Source: Cymbomonas tetramitiformis
Taxonomy: Eukaryota; Chlorophyta; Pyramimonadophyceae; Pyramimonadales; Pyramimonadaceae
Assembly (NCBI GenBank): GCA_001247695.2
Contig: LGRX02035036.1
Coordinates: 1 to 64,000, forward strand
Direction of reading: 5' to 3'
Length of the DNA stretch: 64,000 nucleotides
Every line of letters begins with the position of its first letter. Positions within the stretch are counted from its first letter, which is position 1. Below the pieces are notes generated by a model. It did no database searches. It was not told the DNA's origin and worked only from the letters and a program-made list of their open reading frames with translations. This document shows positions 23,018-31,900 of this stretch, in pieces. The translations under genes were made by a program, and so were the position numbers.

Positions 23018-24820
23018 CTACCGGAGCTGATCTTTGTTCGTGGTGTTGTCGTACTGCAAGAAAAATTCAGACGCGTTGCCCGGCTCGTTTCTGGTGAACG
23101 TGGTCAAGTCGCGGCCTAACTCATCGACGAATGCCGGAGCGTCCCAGTAGTGATTCGTGCTGCTATCTCCCGACACGTGCGGTAAGTAGTACTCGGCCAG
23201 ATGCGAACGGTACGGTCCGACGTCCTCCCACCAGCTTTTTGTCATGGGCCACCAGTGCAGCACGTGAGCGTAAAATTGACGTGGCAGAGGTCCGCCGAAA
23301 CCGTCGCCCAGGAGCAAGTTCACTTCGCTCAAGGACACCTTTTTATCCAAGATCAGGGCGTTAGTAAATGGCATACGACCATTCGCGTAAAAACGGTAGT
23401 TGTCGGAGTTAGCTAATGGATCCGCGTACATTCCAAACACCACGTGCAGCGGATCGCGAACGCCCATGTATGGGTAAGCGGTGGCCGAGTACGTGTTGAC
23501 TTTTACGGCCTCGCCTTTGGTAGCCATGTTTCCAAAATAAAAGTCCATCGATTGCATCTCGTTGTAAAAGGTGACGAGCACTAACGCCATGTACTCGCGA
23601 TCGTTGTAACTCATACCGCAGGTGCAGCCGCTACCGCTGCAACCCCAAAAGTGGTGTTGGAACCGATTATCATCGACCTGTACGGTCAAGTAGTGTCGAT
23701 GCTGACACGCGTCGTGGTTGTAATTTTGCACCTGAATACGCAGCGCGCGCCTGCCGGTCGTGGTGATAAGGTTAAACTCGTGCGTGTTGTGCCAACTATC
23801 CTTGTCGTTATTGTAAAGGGGCAGCCAATACGCCACGGTAAGTTCGCCGATCTCGTTCATGGTGCCGCGCAACGCGGCGCTGGGCTCGCTGGTACGCAGG
23901 TAGTTGCTGACTTTGTCGCGCATGGCGTCCACGCCGTTCACTTTCTGAATGGTGCCTTTGTCGTAATGACCTGGAAAATACATATTGGACCGTTGTTTGT
24001 GCGCAGAAAATTCAATGTGGGGGAAAGCCCCTGCAAAAGGCGGCAGTGGGGGAGGGCTCGGCGGAGGAGGCATTGAGACGCTTTCCCGACCGCCTCCGTA
24101 CAACGTGTCCTGATCGAAGGTTCTGTTTATGCGTCGGGCGTTAACAAAAGTCGGCCCGGCGTGCAAACTGTAAGGCAGCCTCGGATCGTCCACTTTGATA
24201 AAGCGGTCGGTGTCGCCGAATTCGTCTCCCGGCTTGATGCCTTCGTGATGGTAGTTCGCTTGATTATAGTTGTTCCACCCATGCGTGTAGCCACGATACA
24301 TATCCATATAATTAATTCTGCGCCATTGATCACCGCAACGATTGCTATCGCATTTATCATAGTCGCACGCGTTCTCTAAACGGGTTTCAAAACCGTTCAG
24401 ATTTGTGGATTTTAATCGATACTCGATTACGTGCGCGTGTGGACTCATCAGGTCTTGGTAGTGATGATAAACCGTTGCGCTTGAACCGGCCGTCACCGTC
24501 GGTTGCTCAAGCGTCGAGGCGCCCGATCGGGTGCCCACCGAGAGCGAACATAAAGGTCTCGAATCTCCCATGCAGTCCGCATCGACCGACCAACCCATGA
24601 TGGAGGTCCCCGCGGCGCCCACCGCGGCGCACGATGGTTTGCTCGAGTCGGACCAACCGGTGAACGGGACGGAGGGAAAGCTCGCGAACGATCCTTCCAC
24701 GTCGATACGTACAAACGCGATCAGAAAGAATCGTCCAAAAAAAAGATCCTGGCAGGCACCGCGCGGGAGATAGTGAGCAATTTTCATATCCACCAACACC
24801 AACCGTAGCAATACAGTCAT
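23018..24820 (-). CDS. N-terminal LamG part of the giant LamG surface protein
   Basis: 600 codons from ATG 24820, or from ATG 24787 (MKIAHYLPRG). A hydrophobic stretch (DLFFGRFFLIAFVRI) soon after could be a signal peptide or anchor. Residues about 60-230 are Cys-containing and beta-rich, then comes a proline linker (PPPPSPPPLPPF), then one LamG-like sandwich ending VLHWWPMTKSWWEDVGPYRS and a GNASEFF tail. The frame stops at TAG 23018-23020, but coding-quality sequence continues in the same frame into the next part, so this is the N-terminus of a gene of about 2,240 codons (24820-14247). AT-rich sequence (AAATAAATA, about 24828-24840 on the minus strand) lies just upstream. Confidence 0.77.
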   Translation of the reverse strand: MTVLLRLVLVDMKIAHYLPRGACQDLFFGRFFLIAFVRIDVEGSFASFPSVPFTGWSDSSKPSCAAVGAAGTSIMGWSVDADCMGDSRPLCSLSVGTRSGASTLEQPTVTAGSSATVYHHYQDLMSPHAHVIEYRLKSTNLNGFETRLENACDYDKCDSNRCGDQWRRINYMDMYRGYTHGWNNYNQANYHHEGIKPGDEFGDTDRFIKVDDPRLPYSLHAGPTFVNARRINRTFDQDTLYGGGRESVSMPPPPSPPPLPPFAGAFPHIEFSAHKQRSNMYFPGHYDKGTIQKVNGVDAMRDKVSNYLRTSEPSAALRGTMNEIGELTVAYWLPLYNNDKDSWHNTHEFNLITTTGRRALRIQVQNYNHDACQHRHYLTVQVDDNRFQHHFWGCSGSGCTCGMSYNDREYMALVLVTFYNEMQSMDFYFGNMATKGEAVKVNTYSATAYPYMGVRDPLHVVFGMYADPLANSDNYRFYANGRMPFTNALILDKKVSLSEVNLLLGDGFGGPLPRQFYAHVLHWWPMTKSWWEDVGPYRSHLAEYYLPHVSGDSSTNHYWDAPAFVDELGRDLTTFTRNEPGNASEFFLQYDNTTNKDQLR

Positions 24821-24877
24821 GTCGATAGGTATTTATTTACAATATGTACTTAGTTTTTTTTATGCACGTGCGCCTGC

Positions 24878-26052
24878 TCATACCATCTGTTTGAGCATCT
24901 CTTTTAATGCGTAGTGACCTCCGGTTTTGGCAACTTCAAAACAGTGCGCGGCGCGCTTGTAAAGAAGCACGTTTCTTCGTGGTATCTTGAGGTTTTTTTT
25001 TATCAGCTTATTGAGTTGCGTTACGTTTACACAGCCGTTCATCTGCCTGATGTTTGCAAAAAGGCGTGTCACGATGTCGTACTGCGTCGTGTCGCATAGT
25101 TGCAGCAGCGCGATCGCGTAATGCCACGCGAAATCACGCGCTCGCTTGGTATCGACACCTTCATCGAGAGCGCGCCAGTTGCAAGGTCTGACGTGCGTCC
25201 TTTTGCCGAATGCGGCTTTGTTGTTTAGAGGGTTTACGCTGGTGATGTCGATAAAACAGAAGGTGTACCGTTTGCGCGCGTTCATGTAAAGGGCACAGTT
25301 CTCCCATTTAAAATCGTCCTGCAGCATGTCGTGTTCCAAAAGCTGCATGACGGCGCGCGCCGAAACCTTTATGATCTGCGTTACGGTTTTTGAGCTTTGC
25401 GGGGAGCTCCGCAAGAGTGTTCCCACGTCGCGCACATCGCCGCGTTCATGCAGTGCGCGGTCCACTGCAGCGTTTTGTCCGAGCTCGTAACTCGCGCGAC
25501 CGTGTCTTCGTCACGGGCCCTCAGCCATCGGTGCGGTATGAGCATTTCGAGATTTTCGCAGTACGTCGAGGGGTCGGATTTTCTGATGGAAACGCACGTC
25601 TTTAGAAGGAACATGGTTTTGGTGACGTCGTTGGAGTACTTCCAAATGGCGTGATCGCCCGAAACGCTTCGGTAGGAGCACGTCTGTGCTCGATGATAAA
25701 ACGTCGAGTAGTCGGTGGCATCGCACAAAACCTTCGGGGCCGCATCGCACGCGCGATTCGTTTTGGTGTCAAGATCTTGGGCGATGGCCAGTAACTGCTC
25801 TTCGGAAAGTGGGGCTACGCGAACGTAAGATCCGATAGTCATGTCTCGTCGGTACGACGACCGTGTTCGTCTTTGCATTTTCGGCGTCGTGTTACGGGTA
25901 ATATCAGCGGTACAAAAATTTTGCGACCGACTCACAGCACCGTCAGATAAATTCCATCCATGACGGTCAGAGGGCGTCCGATGCACGGTTTTTGAGGTTC
26001 CGGCACGTCTGGAGGTTTTTCGGGTATAGGCGGTAGATGCGGTACGTGGCAT
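24878..26052 (-). pseudogene. Protein-kinase-like gene broken by a one-base frameshift
   Basis: Two overlapping minus-strand frames form one gene. The upstream frame (26052 to 25381; a better start may be ATG 25842, MTIGSYVRVAPLSEEQ) carries an N-lobe-like part with a VAIK-lysine candidate in DHAIWKYSND. The downstream frame (to 24878) carries a C-lobe-like part with QDDFKWENCALY at the catalytic-loop position (compare HxDxKxxN) and FCFIDI at the DFG position. They join at a run of five A (minus strand, about 25385-25390) where one base appears to be missing. Phosphotransfer is the family role, but the HRD and DFG motifs are altered, so it may be a pseudokinase even when intact. Intronless, and in line with its virus-like neighbours. 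Confidence 0.5.
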
Positions 26053-26069
26053 CGTTTCTTTGAGTCCAT
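25932..26069 (-). CDS. Possible small proline-rich protein, 45 aa
   Basis: ATG 26069 opens MDSKKRCHVPHLPPIPEKPP and ends at 25932. A TATAAATA box lies at about 26112-26119 on the minus strand, 40-50 bp upstream, as for other genes in this block. It overlaps in another frame the extended start of the kinase-like gene, so only one of the two N-terminal readings is likely real. No known family. Confidence 0.25.
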   Translation of the reverse strand: MDSKKRCHVPHLPPIPEKPPDVPEPQKPCIGRPLTVMDGIYLTVL

Positions 26070-26211
26070 ACCGTCACGGATCGGTAAACAGACTGTAAGG
26101 TTATCGCGCATATTTATACAACGCATCGACGATGCGCGCGACGATGTGAACCCCTTTTTTCGCAGGGCGCGTTGACGTGTACAGCAACAGACGCATTACA
26201 ATTACATAATA

Positions 26212-27801
26212 CTAAGTATGTCCGCGCGTTCGCGGTCCCTTGGCTTTTGTTTCCGATCTAGGAGCCTGCGTAAAAGTCATTATGTCGTTAAACAGAAAGG
26301 CCCACACGACGTATCGCATTCTCCCGTTGGTGTCGTTGTAACCTACGCGCGTCTCATTTCCCGCTATGTACCTCACAAACCTCAGGGTCAAAGTGTTGTT
26401 GAAGGTTGCGCTGTACGCCAGCTGCACAAGCTGATACCTGTCGTCGTCGACGCGGTCGTCCGTGGTTTCGAGTCGCTTCTCCGCGGATTGTTTGCGCGCA
26501 GTCAATTTATGCTGACGGTCGGCGAGCTCTTTACGCGTGAGCTTGGCGTCCGGCGGCGCCTCTAGGGTCGCGTTTGTCATGCTGGCGAGCTGCGCGCGAC
26601 GACCTTGCAACACCTTGACCGCGTATTTTGGATCGTGCTTCGCTCTATGCAGCAGCACTTTTCGGTCCCGCTCTTTGAAGACCTTCTCATGCACCTGCAG
26701 AATGCTCTCGATCAGGTTGCTGGGGTTGTCCGCGGTGGCCGGCTTGCTCGCGGGTCTTTCGGCACTGAACAGTGCGGGAATCGCGTACGGCAGGTGGACT
26801 TTGTTGATCACGATGGGCATTACGTTGTCTGCGTGCTGTAGCAGACGCGACCACATGTCCGTGGTGTTCGCGTTGTTACACGCGTCGCACACTAGCAGTC
26901 TATGCAGCAACGTCAAAATGATACGCACGTTCTTCATGTCCATGGTAATGATGTCCCGCGGAGGATCCGACTGTTTGCTCGTCGGCACGTATATCTGAGA
27001 CGTGGTGCCATCCTTCACCACGGGAATGTTGTAATGATGGTTCAGCACCCGTCTGACCTGTTGCCTGAAGCTCCTGTCCTTGTTGTCCGATGTCGGTTTG
27101 CAGTGTCGTATCAGCTGGACCAGACGTAAGCACAGCGGCATGTACGTTGAAAACTCGTCTTTCGCGTTGTAGAGTTCGCGGTACAACGCGTAGAGCTGGA
27201 GCATTTCCATGACGTCACTGTCGGGCAACGCGATTCTGTGGTTTATGGGGTCTCCGTCGAAACGCGACTCTATCATGTTGCGCATCTCGGCAACCTGTTT
27301 GAGTCTCTGCAATGGGAGATTGTGTTTCAGCGCGTACGACTTGACGTAATTCTTGTTCGGGTAATCGCTCCGCTCCGTGTCGATAATATCCAAACACGCG
27401 ATGGTGCCGTTCGGCGGGGGGGGCGACTTTTCGCTCGCGGCGCGATTTACGAATTCAAGGCTCGTCGTTTCCAACGGACGGGTGACACGTTGTTTCTCGA
27501 CGTCCCTTTCCGTGTTGTCGATCCCCACATGTAAAAAGGACGGATCGGACGTGGGCGGATCCCACCCCACGTCGAACGAGCTGCCGCACGTGGTGCAGCA
27601 GAAAGAATCGCCGCAAAACCGCACGTAATGCCCTTTCGAATCCCAACAGGTATTATCCGCGGAATGCCTGTCCGTCATGGTCGGGTTGCACGCGTAAACC
27701 GTTTTTACGAGCTGACGCGGAAGGTCCACCTCTAAGGTCCATTTCGCGGACCGTTTGCGTTTTGCGGGTTTCAACCGTTTGGTATCTGAGAGGTGCTGCA
27801 T
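26212..27801 (-). CDS. Unrecognised virus-like protein with a Cys-rich zinc-ribbon-like motif
   Basis: About 529 residues from ATG 27801 (MQHLSDTKRLKPAKRK); a GTG at 27843 would add 14 residues. The basic N-terminus (KRLKPAKRKRSAKW) could be a nuclear signal or bind nucleic acid. A cysteine cluster follows at about residues 50-75 (CWDSKGHYVRFCGDSFCCTT and one more Cys), spaced like a zinc ribbon. The rest is mostly helical with a basic Lys/Arg/Gln-rich part near residues 400-460 and a conserved-looking core (LDIIDTERSDYPNKN). I do not recognise the family. Zinc ribbon plus basic head suggests a transcription or DNA-binding role, but this is inference. Single exon, head-to-head with the plus-strand gene at 27937. 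Confidence 0.6.
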   Translation of the reverse strand: MQHLSDTKRLKPAKRKRSAKWTLEVDLPRQLVKTVYACNPTMTDRHSADNTCWDSKGHYVRFCGDSFCCTTCGSSFDVGWDPPTSDPSFLHVGIDNTERDVEKQRVTRPLETTSLEFVNRAASEKSPPPPNGTIACLDIIDTERSDYPNKNYVKSYALKHNLPLQRLKQVAEMRNMIESRFDGDPINHRIALPDSDVMEMLQLYALYRELYNAKDEFSTYMPLCLRLVQLIRHCKPTSDNKDRSFRQQVRRVLNHHYNIPVVKDGTTSQIYVPTSKQSDPPRDIITMDMKNVRIILTLLHRLLVCDACNNANTTDMWSRLLQHADNVMPIVINKVHLPYAIPALFSAERPASKPATADNPSNLIESILQVHEKVFKERDRKVLLHRAKHDPKYAVKVLQGRRAQLASMTNATLEAPPDAKLTRKELADRQHKLTARKQSAEKRLETTDDRVDDDRYQLVQLAYSATFNNTLTLRFVRYIAGNETRVGYNDTNGRMRYVVWAFLFNDIMTFTQAPRSETKAKGPRTRGHT

Positions 27802-27900
27802 CTGCCTGAAGGAAAGCTGAGGAATGATCGCAAACGGGAGCACTAATGGTACTTATGGACTCCTTTGTTACGATGAGCGATGAAAAAATAAAACTGGTTG

Positions 27901-27908
27901 TATAAATA
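27901..27908 (+). promoter_or_regulatory. TATA-like box in a divergent intergenic region
   Basis: TATAAATA 29 bp before the ATG at 27937, in a short AT-rich gap shared with the minus-strand gene at 26212-27801. The same box in the same position (about 26112-26119, minus strand) precedes another gene of the block. Confidence 0.5.
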
Positions 27909-27936
27909 TGCTGAGCTGGCATTTTGAAGGGACGCA

Positions 27937-28023
27937 ATGGATTCTGGAGCCTTCAAAGTGATTGTCGATAACGAGTACCACTTTGTGGATCTGGTGACCG
28001 AAAGCGCGCGCGGTGACATGTGC
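27937..28023 (+). pseudogene. First 29 codons of a virus-like gene, cut off by the retroelement
   Basis: ATG 27937 opens MDSGAFKVIVDNEYHFVDLV and stays open to 28023, where sequence shared with the second retroelement copy begins (AGCTGCTGCGTGCAGTAGCA). A TATA-like box lies upstream. The frame does not match the coding sequence to the right of the retroelement at 41640, so the insertion either removed viral DNA or joined two genes. Confidence 0.5.
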
Positions 28024-28049
28024 AAGCTGCTGCGTGCAGTAGCACAGAC

Positions 28050-28967
28050 TCAAATATGGGCTTGTTCAGCATACTGGGTCGTATCACCATCTGCCATGAA
28101 CTTGCCCAAACTGAAAGTGAACATACCAATGCCTTCACCTTCTCCGCCCTGTAACATTCTGGCTCTGACCAGCGGATTCTTGAACACCAAGACCCACATA
28201 CACCTGCGGCCAATAGGTCCATGTTCCAGATGCCCAATCACATGCAAGCGTCCTGTCTGACTCAATCGTCTGAAGTACGCAGCCCTGCTCTCGGTCATGT
28301 CTGTCAAGTAATAAGATGGAACGTGGACACATGCCACCACACGACTGGCCATTACTGCCAACGGAAACGCGATATCCAGCGCCGCGAACCAAGGTGAAGT
28401 CACCACTGCATCACAGACGCCATACTTCTCCTTCCATATACGATAGTTACCTGGCTGAAGTGCGTCATGCGCCTCAGACCAACCCAACTGAGAGTTCCAG
28501 TCATTGTTCATGAATCTCAACTGCGGCCATTGCTCCACCATCACCTCACTGATGACCCCAGTGCCTGCCCATGGGTCCCACACGCCATCGACGGACTTCC
28601 AGTCCACCTCTGTTGCCAGACGCCTCACCTCAGAGGGCACTGTGATAACTAGTTCAAGCCCCCACTGCAGCGCGCTAGCTTCTCTCACCTGCGCCTTAGT
28701 CATGTGTCTCAACTCCCCTCGTCTTTCAACTTCTTCTTCAGCCAACGCAGGCACAAGAGGTGCATCCCTCAGCTGCCTTGCCATGGCCTTCTGTTCCCGA
28801 TATTTCTTGCTCAGCACCGTGCGATGCCCCTCATTCCAGTGCCCTGGCATGAAGATCTGCACAGCCTCAGAGAGCTTGTCCTGCCTTCCCCAATCAATCT
28901 GATCTGGCATGCCCAAGAACATGTCCTCTCTTTCAACAGCATCTCCCTTGATGAGATGGCATGCCAA
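28050..28967 (-). CDS. Second SAM-dependent methyltransferase domain of the retroelement polyprotein
   Basis: The last frame of the element, 305 codons from 28967, continuing the polyprotein after a one-base loss near 28930. It has class I methyltransferase hallmarks: motif I DPWAGTGVISEVM (about 28580-28540), an acidic loop FMNNDWNSQLG, and motif IV DAVVTSPWFAALD (about 28405-28370), which resembles the DPPY/NPPF/SPPW signature of amino-methyltransferases. An N6-adenine or related base-methyl role is therefore possible, but TSPWF is not canonical and the substrate cannot be read from sequence. Upstream is a basic helical linker. The same domain is in frame and well conserved in copy 2 (48791-49884), which argues that it is functional rather than passenger sequence. 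Confidence 0.72.
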   Translation of the reverse strand: MACHLIKGDAVEREDMFLGMPDQIDWGRQDKLSEAVQIFMPGHWNEGHRTVLSKKYREQKAMARQLRDAPLVPALAEEEVERRGELRHMTKAQVREASALQWGLELVITVPSEVRRLATEVDWKSVDGVWDPWAGTGVISEVMVEQWPQLRFMNNDWNSQLGWSEAHDALQPGNYRIWKEKYGVCDAVVTSPWFAALDIAFPLAVMASRVVACVHVPSYYLTDMTESRAAYFRRLSQTGRLHVIGHLEHGPIGRRCMWVLVFKNPLVRARMLQGGEGEGIGMFTFSLGKFMADGDTTQYAEQAHI

Positions 28968-31900
28968 GGCTGAAACTTGTCTCCCTTCACCACCCGACGG
29001 GGACCCACGTCTGCTGGCAACAGGCGCATCTCCGCGGACAGCTTCTCATTCAATTGCTGCTCCTTCATGCCCAGTCTATCCTCTAGAGCACCAGGACTCT
29101 CGTCTTTCTGGGTCTGCACCTCCGCGTTGGCGGCTTGCATCCCCGTGCCTGAGCACCTGGGACATAGCCACTCGCCTTCTGGTACTTCATTCAGTGCTGG
29201 GGTCAGACACCACAAGTGGTACCCCCTGTTGCATGCGTCGCACAACAACATCTCTGCCTCCCCATCAGTCTTCCTGCACACTTCACATGCTAGGTGCTTG
29301 CTGGGGAAGGCTGCACTGCAGTCATACTGGTCCTTCACCTGTAGGTGACATGGCGCGATGTTCTGCACGGTGCTCTTCTCTCTTAACTTGGTGGCGTCCT
29401 CAAGCACCACCACGCCATCTCGCTGTATCTTGACCAGCTTCAGAATGGCGGATTTGGTCGCGACTTCCATGCCGCTGCGAGGCTTCTGTCTGATGTAGAC
29501 GAAATCGCCCACCTTAAACTGGTGTGGACTAGGCTCATAGCCCCCGCCTCTTTTCCCTTCATAATGTAGTGTATCACGATGCTGTGCGACCTCCAGGCTG
29601 CAACCAGCGTGTACCATAAGTCGCCTCACCACCTGTGCTCTCCGGTGGAGGTCCTTGACTCTGGCATCCTTCTCATCTTCGATCTCAGCACCAAAATCTA
29701 TGCTGGGTGCCTGCTTCAAATCAGGCGGCACCACTGCCTCTTGGGCAAATAACATGGTGAACGGCGCCACCCCCGTGGACTCCTGGCGCGCTGCATTATA
29801 GCTCAGCACTAGTGGCCAGAGCTGCTCATCCCACTCATAATCGAGACCCTTCTCCAAGGCAAGCTTCTTAAAGCAGAACTTCATAGTGCGTACCACTCGC
29901 TCGGTCAGCCCATTGCCTTCTGGTGAGTCTGGTGAGGTGACTCGCCGGTCGATCAGGCAGTCTCTGCACAGCTGCTTGAACTCACCTTCAAACTCCTTAC
30001 CTCCATCCACCAAGCATTCTGCCGGCGCACCAAACACAGCCAGTACATGACTGCGAAATGCCGCTGCGATGGTGCTCGCCTCCTTGTCAGGAATGGGCAC
30101 GCAGATTATGAACCTGGTGTAGTGCTCGGTCATGATGAGCACTCGGTTGTTGCCAGACTTGGTTTCTCTCCTCGAAGGCCATGCCAAATCCAGCGACCAG
30201 CGATACATGAACGATACGATCTCGAGGGGGGATAAACATGCCTCCTCTCTCGCATAATGAGTCTTCACACGCTGACAGGTCTCACACTGAGTGACCACAG
30301 CCTCCACGTCTTTCTTCAGATCGGCCCACCAATGGTGCTGCCACAAAAGATGCTGCGTCCGCCTTATGCCCCAATGTCCAGTTCTGGAGTGGTATTCCTT
30401 TACCAACGCGAGACGGTCAGCAGGCTTAGGTATTCTCACCTCCTTGCCCGACATAGTGACCATGTAGATCTCGTCCGTGGCCTCGTCCCATCGATGTCGT
30501 GCTGCTCGCCTCCTCACTCGGCGAACTTCCTCTTCTGGCAACCTCACTCTACCATTGGACTTCAACCATCTGAGGCACCATGCATCATCGTGTATATCTC
30601 GATGCTTGTCACGGTCTACCTGCTGCTCAGCCACGCTGGCCATCAGGTCATCGAATCTGGTGGTACACGCCAACCTGGGGAGCTTCATCTCCGACTCTTT
30701 GGCAGGCGGACTCCAGGCAGGCACATCCACGCGAGCTGCTGGGGTTGCGCCCTCCTTCACGAAGTGGTTCTCATGTCTCTGACGATACTGCGCCACGGTG
30801 TAGAGCTGCCACTCTTTCTTCTTCTTCTTCTTCTTCTTGGTTCCAGCCTTCTGTCGCTGGGCTCCAATTCCTTCTGCACCTTTCTGCCCTTGCGAGCACA
30901 TTACCTGCAGCTTCTCCTCCCAGTCACGATGGGTCATAGTCTTCGCCACCTGCTGGGTATATGCATTCGAATTCTCAACCCATTCCGCCAGCAAAGCTTG
31001 CCTCTGCTGAGGGTCCGATCTCTCGTGGTCTGCCCAGTTGTTGTCTACAGCGATGGGCTGTCCTGGGGAATTCTCTGCCTCTGGGGATTCCTCGCTGTGA
31101 GGGAGCCCCTTCCTGCTCGCTTCTGCGACTGCCATCAGCAGCTCCATTGCCCTGCGATCCATGGCCAGGCCCAGGATGCTTGCCAATTCTACGTCGTTCA
31201 GGCCATCGGCCATGCGTAGCTCACTTGCGCTGTAGCCCATGGCTCGCGCCTTCTCGTCGAGGTTCACTTCTCGAGATTCTTCCTCGGCGTCTTCATCGTC
31301 CTGGTTGCGCACCACGGTGCCCATCCTCGCTCTTCTGAACGCTCTTGACCCTTGCGTCGCCATGATGGTGGGTAGTGCCCTCAATGGTTCTCCCACCACG
31401 TTCACCACGTAGTGAGGCGCGCGGTCTGTCCTTATCACTGGCCTGGGATGCCAGCCCTTGCATATGATTGACGATACGATTCGTCCTTCTGGTCTCACCA
31501 CCTTGCTCATGACGGAGCGAAACTGGTGGCTCTGGAACAAGTTGCTCCAATACGCTCGCAATCGATGTGCGTAAGCGCCTGCTTGTGCTGCATCAAAGGA
31601 CACTGGTCGACCAATGACGCTGGCAATGTACGGGAACACCTCGTCCCTGATCTTGGTTCCAGGTCTGCGTGACAACGGAGAAACATTTTCCAGGATATAG
31701 CCTGGAGGCCTCTGCCGCTGCAGCTGCTGGAGTGTGGACAGAAGCCTGACCACTTCATAAAATAATTTGCTGTGCCTGCCATCCAGGCCTGTGAGTGTTC
31801 CAGCAGGGGAGAGATCCTGGCATGGGAACCCACATACCATGACCCACTGGCGTCCTTGAAGAGCTCCTGCTCGTATGAAGTCGGCGCTGGTGGTCTCGCG

